64,000 nucleotides of DNA from Pseudopyrenochaeta lycopersici (Eukaryota > Ascomycota > Dothideomycetes > Pleosporales > Pseudopyrenochaetaceae). The stretch lies in contig NHZP01000025.1 of NCBI GenBank assembly GCA_003313425.1, positions 372,001 through 436,000 of the forward strand. The letters run 5' to 3'. The translations under genes were made by a program, and so were the position numbers. Within the stretch, counting starts at the first letter, position 1. Each line of letters opens with the position of its first letter. Positions 23,189-34,300 of the stretch are shown in pieces. The notes beneath the pieces are model-generated. The model had not been told where the DNA came from and did no database searches. It saw nothing but the letters and a program-made list of their open reading frames with translations.

Positions 23189-24742
23189 ATGAAGCGACGA
23201 GCTTCTGAGAGCGACGCCTGGGAATCTTCTCGCCGCAGCGCCTGCAGCACGAAGCGTCGCAAAATCCATTGTCCCAACGTCAGCGCACACCACGTATCCT
23301 CATCACCTCCATCGAATCCACTTGTGCTGACCGAAGAAACGCTCCGCTCCACTCAGAAATCGACTCCCGAGGCAATCCGGCACTGGGTAGAAAACTGTTC
23401 GGCTGCCTGCGACCCAGAGATAATGGCAGCACCTCCGACGCCTCGGAGCGCATCCTGGAACGATCGCGGCCGCCGCAGCGCCAAACGCCATGCGCGCTCT
23501 CGCGGATCTCGAACACCCAGTCCTAGCAAGAAACCATCGCCACAAACGTACCGTACACGGAACATGTACCATGCCGGCGTATTTGTCGACAATCTGGCTG
23601 ACCTTCCGCCCACAATCGACGAGGAGGTGCGAAGAATACTGGGAGTCAAGTCATGGGGAGGATCGAGTAGAGGCTCTATTAGATGGTCCACAAGCCGCCG
23701 CGCACCTTACTAGGCTAGTGGCGACGTTTCGAGCGGAGTCGCAAAGAAATGCACGCGAGTGCTTACTTGAGGGCGATTGGAAGGCCAGCCTAAACGGCCT
23801 TGTGAGGAATCTAGCGGAACTTTGGCCGGGTGCGCTGAAGACACACATGTCGGAGAAGGGTAAGATTGCTGAGTGTCCCTAAGAGCTTCATGGGCGAGAC
23901 GCTTACCTCATACACTAGTCTGGAATTCCGATCTCAAGCCCGCCAACTCAATGCTTGATGAAATGCAGGACGAAGACGGTGTCGGCACGCCGACTCCCGG
24001 CTCCGTACCAGCACAATCCAACTTTTCCGTCTTTGATCCAAGCACCGCATTTCCCGGGCCTGTTCCGTCTCTGCCGCCGTATGCACAATCAGTAGCGTCA
24101 ACCACCAGCACCGAGGCTGCGGATCCCTATCACATATCGACACCGAAACCAGATATAACGGTTGGGCTCGCACATACTGCGTTCGTACAACGGCACCAGC
24201 GACGCTTAGTCGATCATCAGGCATCTGGGTCAATACTGAGCGATCCCCATGCGGCTGACATGGGTATACGGTTTCCCTTCTTGGTTGTAGAAGCGAAGGG
24301 TCTGAGTTTGAACGGGAGTCTTATTAGCGCGCAGAATCAAGCTGCCATCAGTGGCGCTTCGATGCTCACGATCCTGAAGGATCTCAGTCAACAGGCGGCG
24401 CGAAACATGAGCTCGAATTCTGACTTCAGTTTCCAAACGCTGGATCTGGAACTCGCATCGCCATCCACGACGCCATTGGCGGCGCAATTAAGCCCAATGC
24501 TCTGTTTCTCTATCGTAACAGAGGGCCCGGTACACGAGTTATGGGTGCATTTCGAGCATGAAGACAGATTCCACATGGAGTTTCTTCAGTCGTGGCGTAC
24601 AACACGTGAACGCGATGCGCGAGAGTTAGTGTATTTTCTAGCTCAGATAATGGAGTGGGGCAAAGGGAGATTTAAGGATTGCATTATCGAGAAGTTAGAC
24701 AAAGTTCCAAGTGGAGGAGCGTTTAGGTACGCTGTAAATTGA
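23189..24742 (+). pseudogene. DUF7924-type nuclease-like gene, one frameshift
   Basis: The frame starts at ATG 23189 (MKRRASESDAWESSRRSA), has a Ser/Arg/Pro-rich N-terminus, then YHAGVFVDNLADLPPTIDEEVRRILG. At the G-run 23655-23658 the frame shifts by one base, and the protein resumes as GEDRVEALLDGPQAAAHLTR...ARECLLEG...WPGALKTHMSEK. An intron 23860-23918 (gtaaga...acactag) leads to exon 2 (VWNSDLKPANSML) ending at 24742. Exon 2 carries KPDITVGLAHTAF and FPFLVVEAKGLSLNG...NQAAISGASML. The Asp followed by ExK fits a PD-(D/E)XK-like fold, and this arrangement is typical of fungal DUF7924 proteins. Their function is unknown. The single extra G could be a sequencing error; if so the gene is intact. 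Confidence 0.72.
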
Positions 24743-25387
24743 GTTATTAGCCGGCGGGTCGGTCGCGTTTCGGATTTCGGGTTCGCTCACAGCAAGATTG
24801 GTTTTACTGCTATGATATTGTATCTTAGGAACCTTCACTGGTGACGCGACTCCGTCCCACTAGTGAGCATCTAGATGTACAAGCTTGAATCGGAAAGGTC
24901 GAGCTGATGCGTTTTTCACAAACGCTGGTTTGGCTTATGCCAAGAGATTATGTTGCCAGGGTCAGAGTGAGGTTTCGGAAGCGGAGCGAGATTCAAATCT
25001 AGGAATCAGAAACAGATTTACCGTTAATTGACAGCTGTCTAGAGTTGTGCAGGGGTAGATGTGGCACTATTTTAAATCCCGCAGTGGACCCTCCGTCTCC
25101 CGAGACCTGATCTAGCCGTGAGATCTCTTAGTGCCCACCCGCAAAAAGTGGCGATATCTGATGTCTATTTCAACCTCCTTCTTTATCCACGCTAACATAT
25201 CTTCAACGCCACCAGATTGCGCTGGAGGCGTTGAATTTTTAAGTCTGTGTTAGAAGAGGAAGAGGGTGCGTGGAGTCGCCACCATAAGCATCTATCAAGT
25301 CGGTTACTGCCAAGACGTGTTCCACAGGGTACCAGATGTAGGACCCCACTTAAGCCTGAAACTAGTGTCAGCTAAGTTAATGTTAGA
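24743..25387. other. No gene recognised
   Basis: No supported coding sequence. The stretch ends with ttaga, the five bases abutting the first copia LTR. Confidence 0.5.
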
Positions 25388-25571
25388 TGTCGCAGGCCAA
25401 GGCATCATCTCAGGGAACCTGAGGAAGAACTGCATTAGTAATCTTGCCATATAATCTCAGACGTGCGGGGTCAGGTTTATAAGACCAAGACACAATACAC
25501 ACACAATACAACTTTTCTGCTCATTATCAATTATTTTGACTTCTCATCATTTTAGCACGTCCAGTGCGACA
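25388..25571 (+). repeat. 5' LTR of copia copy 1 (184 bp)
   Basis: It starts tgtcgcaggccaagg and ends ccagtgcgaca (TG...CA). The 184-bp length equals that of 30691-30874 and of both LTRs of copy 2. A primer-binding site follows immediately. Confidence 0.95.
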
Positions 25572-25584
25572 GTTATGAGCCCGG
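25572..25584 (+). promoter_or_regulatory. Primer-binding site, half-tRNA-iMet type
   Basis: The sequence gttatgagcccgg directly after the 5' LTR is complementary to the anticodon stem-loop of initiator methionine tRNA (cgggctcataac). Priming from an internal tRNA-iMet half is known for Ty5 and Drosophila copia. Confidence 0.7.
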
Positions 25585-25819
25585 TAGCCCCTTCCTCTGC
25601 TACACAGCATCGTCAGCGACAAAATTCGTCGCAGTTACACATTTCTCACGAAAATGATTCTCCTCACAGAGCCGACACGACTTTCGGCCGATTGTGCGGA
25701 AAAGAGGGGTTGCGAAAAAGCAATACAACAACCCCGCAACGCATTCAAAAATGAAGACTCAGAAATTGGCTGAGTTCACACCTTTTCAATAAAAGAAGAC
25801 GTCACAACAATTTTTCAAG

Positions 25820-28800
25820 ATGTCGATCAAGGATCACAATCTTCCAATGCTTAACTTACGCAACGACTGGACTGACTGGATCAACTCGATCGAGGACCTT
25901 GCTGTACGAAACGATGTCTGGAACTACTGCGACCCTGAAGGCATCGAAAACTTGGTCTTCACTGTCACCAAACCACCAGACTCAGCAAGCAAAGACACGA
26001 TCCAGAAGTACCACAGCCTTCAAGCTATCTATGATAGTGAGAGGAAGAAGTATGATAAGGTCTCCGAGCGCATTGACATCACCGTCTGCCAGGAGTTCAA
26101 ACAACACTACCTCGGCATCCACACTGTCCGAGGCAAACTCATTGCGCTAGCTGAGAGCATTCAGCCGACCGCAAAAGACCAGAAACAGAACGTCAGAGCC
26201 GAGTTTGAGAAGCTTAAGAAGGGTCATGGCAACACCAGTCTCGACAAGTGGCTCAGTCGATGGCCTGCTCTCGTTAACAACGCGAAGCGGTATAAGATCG
26301 AGAATCTGAGCGAGTCGCAGATATGCGATGCCTTCATTGAAGCCTCTCGCGACATCAATCCTCCGTTCTATAACTACATGAAGTCTAAAGAAGCACAAGT
26401 CGAAAGTGACACATCACTTATCAAAGAGACCGCAGAGGCAATGGCAATAATCTCTAGGGCATTCATCACTGCTCTCAATGAGATCAATCCAAACCATTCC
26501 AGCACCGGATCTGTGGCAATTGACAACCTAAGTGATTCTAGCTCAGATGAGACCGGCGACGATGCCGATATCACAATCGTACAGAAGGCACAGAACAAAA
26601 TCAACAAGACCCTCCGGTCCTACCGTAGGCTAAATCCGACTCTTTCCGACAAGAGAATCACGATAAGCTTCTGTATTAAGCAGTTTAGGACCATGGCACC
26701 GCCAAGCGAAAAGATTGCGAGAGGGCGAGCTGCACACGCCACCCTTCAAGGCAGAAAGCACGGTCATGATTTAGACTCTTCGGACGATGGAGATTTACAG
26801 CCGAGGCGGAAAAGGCAAAGGGACGACTCTACTCCAACAGTAACCAATTCACCTACAACTCTTCGCGACTGCGTTTGTGGGTTACCCCATAAGTACGCAG
26901 ACTGTCGATATCTCAATCCATTATGTGCACCATCGGCCTGGACACCAATTGTTCAAGTCCAGTCTAAAGTCATCAGGGCAATTAAAGGAAGCAAGCGTCT
27001 CCGAACGAAGATCGAGAGGAACTTCCTCAGAAATAGGATTGCCTTACCAAAGTTCTGGCCAGCTGATACCTCTAAAAATCAACCTGAAAAGGAAACAGGG
27101 GAGAACGTCGCCTTAACCTCAACCTCTGCAATAACCGGGTCAAGGGCATCGTTTGCCACATCAAGGTTTGCGTACAGCACAGCCGCAAAAGACGAGTATG
27201 ACGACTATTTCCGACTCGATAATTGTGCGGATACACATGTCTGTAATGACCTATCTCGTTTCGCCGCGTATAAACCATTGCACGACGAAACCATACGGTT
27301 CGGTGACACAGACACGCATATTGAAGGGATAGGAAATGTCACAGTCCACGTCGACACTCCGTCAGGCCCTAGTCTCATTCAACTCGAGAATGTGGCCTAT
27401 GTACCCGGTTTCCATTGGAATCTCATCAACATGGATTCTCTTGAGAAGCAAGGGCTTTTCTTTAACACGAGAACATGCTGGATGGAGTACTCAGACGGGT
27501 CGAATGCATTCAAAGCAACGAAACACGGCGCATTTCGAGTGGTTGAACCACATATCGAACATGCCGTCTTCAAAGCAAAGACTCATGCAGAAGCAGCAAA
27601 AGCTTTCGCCACAGCAAGGAGGTCACGGACGCCTCAGATTGCTGTAGCATCCATGGATGTCTGGCATGCGAGATTGGGACATATCAGGAAGGAGGCTCTC
27701 AAGCACGTGCCGCAAGCAGTCGAAGGAGTTGCACTTGGCACTCGCGACTTTCAACGGACCTCAGATCTCTGTCCTGAATGCCAACTCGGACAAGCTCATC
27801 AACAGATTTCACGAATTCCGATATGGAGAGGAACTTATCCATTCGAGAAAGTTCATCTGGACCTCATTCACATGGAGGAAGCATTCAATCTTGATGCATG
27901 GGTTGTCCACTTCTACTGTGACCACTCGGCATACCATATTTCCTTTAACATCCCAAACAAAACTCAAGAAGAACTAGTTTCTGTGACGCAGGAGTTCCTT
28001 GCGCTCACAAATGACAGCTGGGGCTTCACCACACGATACATCCAATCAGATGGTGAGAGAGGCCTAGGCCAAACGTGGAAGGACCTCATAATTATGAAGG
28101 GCATCACGTTCAACCCATCTCCACCAGACACTCCAGATCAGAACGGTCCTGCTGAACGTTCTGGGGGGGGGGTGATCATGGCCATCGCGCGCAAACTTCG
28201 TATACAGAGCAGACTACCTCACAAACTCTGGCCGTACCTCGTTGCGCACGCTACTCGACTTCTCAATCGCATTCCAGTACAGAGGAAACGATGGCAAACG
28301 CCTTTTGAGATGGTCCATGGCCGTAAACCAAATCTTGCGTATCTCAAAATCATCGGATCTCTAGCGTACGTCCTTATCAAGAATAAAAGGGACCGTCCTG
28401 CGAGAGCCAAGCTACAAGAGAAAGCCATCAAAGGCTGGCTTGTCGGGCTAGACGCAACCAATGTCTACAAAGTCTGGATCCCACACTTAGATCGTGTTAT
28501 TAGATCTCGGGATGTGCAAATAGATGAGAAAGTTATGTACGATCCACAGCTCATCACAAGCCTCCCCGAGTCCGTACACACGCTCTCAATCATCATAAAC
28601 GAGATTGATTTGGATGAGACTGATGCAGAACCACTTCCAGTCATGCAAGACGCAACAGTTTCCAATCCTGATTTAGTCCAATATGAAGTACCGTCATGGT
28701 TCCTTCCTATAACACAATCTCAATCCACACAAACAATTTCCAACGGGACACAAAGTCACGCGGATAGGCTACAACCACAGCTATACCCAACTCCAATGTC

Positions 28801-30676
28801 CCTCGAATCGCGTCAACCAAGCACAACAACACAAGCCTTTCCAAGAACAGGGGCAGGCTATCATACAGTAAACTCAGTTCAGTCACACCTCACTGCACGT
28901 CAGGTGCAGAAGCAGGCACGTCGACAAGCCCATGCATTACGACTTGAACGTGCCAAGCTGAGACAACAAATAGCCCACACCTTCGCATCGGCACGGTCAA
29001 TCCGTACTCACCAAAGGGACTTGATGCCACCGCCAGACTTTTGGCATCAGCTAAAGCGGCATCCAGAGAAAGAAGGGTTCAGACGTGCTGCAGACGCTGA
29101 GATCAAGTCACTCGAAGAGAAGAAAACTTTTGAACTAGTCGATTACCCAGAGCACAAACAAGTGCTGCCACTCAAATGGGTTTTCACTTACAAACTCAAT
29201 GACGCCGGGTACCTTATTCGTCATAAAGCACGAATATGTGTGAGAGGCGATCTCCAACACAACATCACCGATGACATCTATGCAGCTACCGGCGCATATC
29301 GTAGTTTCCGCATCCTTATGGCACTCGTCTGTGCGTTTGGGCTTCTCTGTCATCAAATTGACTTCAAGAACGCCTTCGTCAACGCAGATATGGACGACGA
29401 GATCTATACTACTTGTCCACCAGGGTATGGAACGCCAGGAAAGGTTTGGAAACTGCTCAAAGCGCTGTACGGGCTGCGTAAATCACCAAAGCTATGGTTC
29501 GATGAACTTGTATCATTCCTCAAGGGTCTGGGATTCAATCATTGCCCAGATGAGCCATGCATACTTATCAACAACGAAACAGGACTCATCTTGTTTCTCT
29601 ATGTGGATGATCTTCTTGTTATTGCACGACAAGAATGTATTCACCAGATTAACCAATTCAAGACAGCAGTAAACAAAAAGTACGGGATCAAGGATTTGAG
29701 CGAAGCAATCTCGTTCCTCAATATCAGGATTCTGAGAGATACCAGAGCTAAAAAGCTTTGGATTTGTCAAGATGGATACATCGACAAAATCTGTACTAAA
29801 TTTGGAACAGATCAGTCATTGAGAATAACTACTAGGCCTCTCATCTCGTCATATCGTCCTCAACCTTTCGAAGGTCAGGCTACGATCCAACAGATCACAG
29901 AGATGCAGGAAAAGGTAGGCTCAATACTGTATGCAGCAGTAGTATCAAGACCGGATATCTCCTTTGCAGCCAGCCAGTTGAGTCAGTTCGCTACAAACCC
30001 TTCACCAGAGCATTTGCGGTGCGCAAATCGAGTACTCTCATATCTCCAGGCTACAAAGTACTATGCCATCGAGTTCTCGGGCTCTGTGAACCACTCCACA
30101 GAAGTAGAGACAGGCGATGATGAAGTGCTACAGTTGTCAAGCGACGCATCGTTCGCGGATGATCCAGAGACTCGAAAATCCACCCAAGGCTATCTTATGA
30201 AGTTGTTTAGTGGACCTATTATGTGGCAGTCGTCCAAACAAAAGACTGTAACCACCTCAACAACTGAAGCAGAGCTCTTATCGCTATCACACACGGTGAG
30301 GGAGACAATAGGTCTATACAGACTGTTTGAGCAGATAGAGTTCAACCCTGAAAACCAACCTCGCATTCTCTGTGACAATCAACAAACGGTAGGCCTGATC
30401 CAGAAAGAGAGACCACAGCTGACATCAAAACTTAAACACGTCGATATCCACAACCTCTGGCTCAGACAGATTCACAGAGACGGCAAAGTTGCAGTCCAGT
30501 GGGTTCCAACCACGGATATGCCTTCGGATGGCTTCACAAAACCCCTCTCAACAGAGAAACATATTCACTTTGTACGCCAATTAGGCCTGGTTGATATCTC
30601 ATCGCGGATTGACCCAGGATATGCATCAGAAGAGGATAGTCCCCAAGCTATTCAGATCTCGTCTGAAACAGAGTGA
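25820..30676 (+). CDS. Copia gag-pol polyprotein, 1,618 aa, intact
   Basis: One frame holds everything. The Gag-like N-terminus (NDWTDWINSIEDLAVRNDVW) is followed by a zinc-knuckle-like CVCGLPHKYADC (~350) and a protease region around LDNCADTHVCND, where the usual DSGA is replaced. The pre-integrase HxxxH-CxxC finger (WHARLGHIRKE...CPECQLGQAH) comes next, then integrase with LDLIHME, IQSDGERG and PAERSGG (D,D,E). Reverse transcriptase has IDFKNAFVNADMDDEIY and LYVDDLLV. RNase H has SSDASFAD, STTEAELLSLS and LCDNQQTVG. Gag and Pol are fused without a frameshift, normal for copia. No stop or frameshift is present, so it could be active. A G-run near 28165 stays in frame. Confidence 0.95.
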   Translation: MSIKDHNLPMLNLRNDWTDWINSIEDLAVRNDVWNYCDPEGIENLVFTVTKPPDSASKDTIQKYHSLQAIYDSERKKYDKVSERIDITVCQEFKQHYLGIHTVRGKLIALAESIQPTAKDQKQNVRAEFEKLKKGHGNTSLDKWLSRWPALVNNAKRYKIENLSESQICDAFIEASRDINPPFYNYMKSKEAQVESDTSLIKETAEAMAIISRAFITALNEINPNHSSTGSVAIDNLSDSSSDETGDDADITIVQKAQNKINKTLRSYRRLNPTLSDKRITISFCIKQFRTMAPPSEKIARGRAAHATLQGRKHGHDLDSSDDGDLQPRRKRQRDDSTPTVTNSPTTLRDCVCGLPHKYADCRYLNPLCAPSAWTPIVQVQSKVIRAIKGSKRLRTKIERNFLRNRIALPKFWPADTSKNQPEKETGENVALTSTSAITGSRASFATSRFAYSTAAKDEYDDYFRLDNCADTHVCNDLSRFAAYKPLHDETIRFGDTDTHIEGIGNVTVHVDTPSGPSLIQLENVAYVPGFHWNLINMDSLEKQGLFFNTRTCWMEYSDGSNAFKATKHGAFRVVEPHIEHAVFKAKTHAEAAKAFATARRSRTPQIAVASMDVWHARLGHIRKEALKHVPQAVEGVALGTRDFQRTSDLCPECQLGQAHQQISRIPIWRGTYPFEKVHLDLIHMEEAFNLDAWVVHFYCDHSAYHISFNIPNKTQEELVSVTQEFLALTNDSWGFTTRYIQSDGERGLGQTWKDLIIMKGITFNPSPPDTPDQNGPAERSGGGVIMAIARKLRIQSRLPHKLWPYLVAHATRLLNRIPVQRKRWQTPFEMVHGRKPNLAYLKIIGSLAYVLIKNKRDRPARAKLQEKAIKGWLVGLDATNVYKVWIPHLDRVIRSRDVQIDEKVMYDPQLITSLPESVHTLSIIINEIDLDETDAEPLPVMQDATVSNPDLVQYEVPSWFLPITQSQSTQTISNGTQSHADRLQPQLYPTPMSLESRQPSTTTQAFPRTGAGYHTVNSVQSHLTARQVQKQARRQAHALRLERAKLRQQIAHTFASARSIRTHQRDLMPPPDFWHQLKRHPEKEGFRRAADAEIKSLEEKKTFELVDYPEHKQVLPLKWVFTYKLNDAGYLIRHKARICVRGDLQHNITDDIYAATGAYRSFRILMALVCAFGLLCHQIDFKNAFVNADMDDEIYTTCPPGYGTPGKVWKLLKALYGLRKSPKLWFDELVSFLKGLGFNHCPDEPCILINNETGLILFLYVDDLLVIARQECIHQINQFKTAVNKKYGIKDLSEAISFLNIRILRDTRAKKLWICQDGYIDKICTKFGTDQSLRITTRPLISSYRPQPFEGQATIQQITEMQEKVGSILYAAVVSRPDISFAASQLSQFATNPSPEHLRCANRVLSYLQATKYYAIEFSGSVNHSTEVETGDDEVLQLSSDASFADDPETRKSTQGYLMKLFSGPIMWQSSKQKTVTTSTTEAELLSLSHTVRETIGLYRLFEQIEFNPENQPRILCDNQQTVGLIQKERPQLTSKLKHVDIHNLWLRQIHRDGKVAVQWVPTTDMPSDGFTKPLSTEKHIHFVRQLGLVDISSRIDPGYASEEDSPQAIQISSETE

Positions 30677-30690
30677 AATCTGGGGGGGTG

Positions 30691-30874
30691 TGTCGCAGGC
30701 CAAGGCATCATCTCAGGGAACCTGAGGAAGAACTGCATTAGTAATCTTGCCATATAATCTCAGACGTGCGGGGTCAGGTTTATAAGACCAAGACACAATA
30801 CACACACAATACAACTTTTCTGCTCATTATCAATTATTTTGACTTCTCATCATTTTAGCACGTCCAGTGCGACA
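30691..30874 (+). repeat. 3' LTR of copia copy 1
   Basis: 184 bp, TG...CA, matching 25388-25571 wherever I compared them. It is followed by tatag, which is the reverse complement of the five bases after copy 2. Confidence 0.95.
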
Positions 30875-31133
30875 TATAGTGTGAGATATAATACAATACA
30901 ATTAGCTAATTATCTGTCGCTCGATGATGGAATACGTTAGTGCATAAATCTCGTAATATTTAATGCCTTGGCGCTTTCGCAAGCAACCTGCCGTTGGTTC
31001 TGGGTTACTCGGCAACAACAGGCAACAACTAAGACCGATGGTGTATTTGTAGCTTGTGCTGCGCTCGAGGCAGGATCGTGCCTGTCGATCATAAATGTCC
31101 CGCTTATAGTTCCCGCAGTGGATCAAGCTCTAA
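30875..31133. other. 259-bp spacer between inverted copia copies
   Basis: Unique sequence starts tatag and ends tctaa. No gene. Reversing this segment would give both copia copies perfect 5-bp target duplications, so it appears to have been inverted. Confidence 0.8.
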
Positions 31134-31317
31134 TGTCGCACTGGACGTGCTAAAATGATGAGAAGTCAAAATAATTGATAATGAGCAGAAAAGTTGTATT
31201 GTGTGTGTATTGTGTCTTGGTCTTATAAACCTGACCCCGCACGTCTGAGATTATATGGCAAGATTACTAATGCAGTTCTTCCTCAGGTTCCCTGAGATGA
31301 TGCCTTGGCCTGCGACA
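31134..31317 (-). repeat. 3' LTR of copia copy 2
   Basis: 184 bp, reverse complement of 30691-30874. Preceded by tctaa. Confidence 0.95.
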
Positions 31318-31331
31318 CACCCCCCCAGATT

Positions 31332-34300
31332 TCACTCTGTTTCAGACGAGATCTGAATAGCTTGGGGACTATCCTCTTCTGATGCATATCCTGGGTCAAT
31401 CCGCGATGAGATATCAACCAGGCCTAATTGGCGTACAAAGTGAATATGTTTCTCTGTTGAGAGGGGTTTTGTGAAGCCATCCGAAGGCATATCCGTGGTT
31501 GGAACCCACTGGACTGCAACTTTGCCGTCTCTGTGAATCTGTCTGAGCCAGAGGTTGTGGATATCGACGTGTTTAAGTTTTGATGTCAGCTGTGGTCTCT
31601 CTTTCTGGATCAGGCCTACCGTTTGTTGATTGTCACAGAGAATGCGAGGTTGGTTTTCAGGGTTGAACTCTATCTGCTCAAACAGTCTGTATAGACCTAT
31701 TGTCTCCCTCACCGTGTGTGATAGCGATAAGAGCTCTGCTTCAGTTGTTGAGGTGGTTACAGTCTTTTGTTTGGACGACTGCCACATAATAGGTCCACTA
31801 AACAACTTCATAAGATAGCCTTGGGTGGATTTTCGAGTCTCTGGATCATCCGCGAACGATGCGTCGCTTGACAACTGTAGCACTTCATCATCGCCTGTCT
31901 CTACTTCTGTGGAGTGGTTCACAGAGCCCGAGAACTCGATGGCATAGTACTTTGTAGCCTGGAGATATGAGAGTACTCGATTTGCGCACCGCAAATGCTC
32001 TGGTGAAGGGTTTGTAGCGAACTGACTCAACTGGCTGGCTGCAAAGGAGATATCCGGTCTTGATACTACTGCTGCATACAGTATTGAGCCTACCTTTTCC
32101 TGCATCTCTGTGATCTGTTGGATCGTAGCCTGACCTTCGAAAGGTTGAGGACGATATGACGAGATGAGAGGCCTAGTAGTTATTCTCAATGACTGATCTG
32201 TTCCAAATTTAGTACAGATTTTGTCGATGTATCCATCTTGACAAATCCAAAGCTTTTTAGCTCTGGTATCTCTCAGAATCCTGATATTGAGGAACGAGAT
32301 TGCTTCGCTCAAATCCTTGATCCCGTACTTTTTGTTTACTGCTGTCTTGAATTGGTTAATCTGGTGAATACATTCTTGTCGTGCAATAACAAGAAGATCA
32401 TCCACATAGAGAAACAAGATGAGTCCTGTTTCGTTGTTGATAAGTATGCATGGCTCATCTGGGCAATGATTGAATCCCAGACCCTTGAGGAATGATACAA
32501 GTTCATCGAACCATAGCTTTGGTGATTTACGCAGCCCGTACAGCGCTTTGAGCAGTTTCCAAACCTTTCCTGGCGTTCCATACCCTGGTGGACAAGTAGT
32601 ATAGATCTCGTCGTCCATATCTGCGTTGACGAAGGCGTTCTTGAAGTCAATTTGATGACAGAGAAGCCCAAACGCACAGACGAGTGCCATAAGGATGCGG
32701 AAACTACGATATGCGCCGGTAGCTGCATAGATGTCATCGGTGATGTTGTGTTGGAGATCGCCTCTCACACATATTCGTGCTTTATGACGAATAAGGTACC
32801 CGGCGTCATTGAGTTTGTAAGTGAAAACCCATTTGAGTGGCAGCACTTGTTTGTGCTCTGGGTAATCGACTAGTTCAAAAGTTTTCTTCTCTTCGAGTGA
32901 CTTGATCTCAGCGTCTGCAGCACGTCTGAACCCTTCTTTCTCTGGATGCCGCTTTAGCTGATGCCAAAAGTCTGGCGGTGGCATCAAGTCCCTTTGGTGA
33001 GTACGGATTGACCGTGCCGATGCGAAGGTGTGGGCTATTTGTTGTCTCAGCTTGGCACGTTCAAGTCGTAATGCATGGGCTTGTCGACGTGCCTGCTTCT
33101 GCACCTGACGTGCAGTGAGGTGTGACTGAACTGAGTTTACTGTATGATAGCCTGCCCCTGTTCTTGGAAAGGCTTGTGTTGTTGTGCTTGGTTGACGCGA
33201 TTCGAGGGACATTGGAGTTGGGTATAGCTGTGGTTGTAGCCTATCCGCGTGACTTTGTGTCCCGTTGGAAATTGTTTGTGTGGATTGAGATTGTGTTATA
33301 GGAAGGAACCATGACGGTACTTCATATTGGACTAAATCAGGATTGGAAACTGTTGCGTCTTGCATGACTGGAAGTGGTTCTGCATCAGTCTCATCCAAAT
33401 CAATCTCGTTTATGATGATTGAGAGCGTGTGTACGGACTCGGGGAGGCTTGTGATGAGCTGTGGATCGTACATAACTTTCTCATCTATTTGCACATCCCG
33501 AGATCTAATAACACGATCTAAGTGTGGGATCCAGACTTTGTAGACATTGGTTGCGTCTAGCCCGACAAGCCAGCCTTTGATGGCTTTCTCTTGTAGCTTG
33601 GCTCTCGCAGGACGGTCCCTTTTATTCTTGATAAGGACGTACGCTAGAGATCCGATGATTTTGAGATACGCAAGATTTGGTTTACGGCCATGGACCATCT
33701 CAAAAGGCGTTTGCCATCGTTTCCTCTGTACTGGAATGCGATTGAGAAGTCGAGTAGCGTGCGCAACGAGGTACGGCCAGAGTTTGTGAGGTAGTCTGCT
33801 CTGTATACGAAGTTTGCGCGCGATGGCCATGATCACCCCCCCCCCAGAACGTTCAGCAGGACCGTTCTGATCTGGAGTGTCTGGTGGAGATGGGTTGAAC
33901 GTGATGCCCTTCATAATTATGAGGTCCTTCCACGTTTGGCCTAGGCCTCTCTCACCATCTGATTGGATGTATCGTGTGGTGAAGCCCCAGCTGTCATTTG
34001 TGAGCGCAAGGAACTCCTGCGTCACAGAAACTAGTTCTTCTTGAGTTTTGTTTGGGATGTTAAAGGAAATATGGTATGCCGAGTGGTCACAGTAGAAGTG
34101 GACAACCCATGCATCAAGATTGAATGCTTCCTCCATGTGAATGAGGTCCAGATGAACTTTCTCGAATGGATAAGTTCCTCTCCATATCGGAATTCGTGAA
34201 ATCTGTTGATGAGCTTGTCCGAGTTGGCATTCAGGACAGAGATCTGAGGTCCGTTGAAAGTCGCGAGTGCCAAGTGCAACTCCTTCGACTGCTTGCGGCA

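Larger units (their letters stand above)
25388..30874 (+). mobile_element. Ty1/copia retrotransposon, copy 1, full length
   Basis: The 5,487-bp element has two 184-bp LTRs, a primer-binding site, one uninterrupted gag-pol frame and a G-rich polypurine tract (tctgggggggtg) directly before the 3' LTR. It is present again, inverted and of exactly the same length, at 31134-36620. The flanks are ttaga on the left and tatag on the right, so this copy has no target duplication of its own. See the finding on inversion. Confidence 0.96.
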
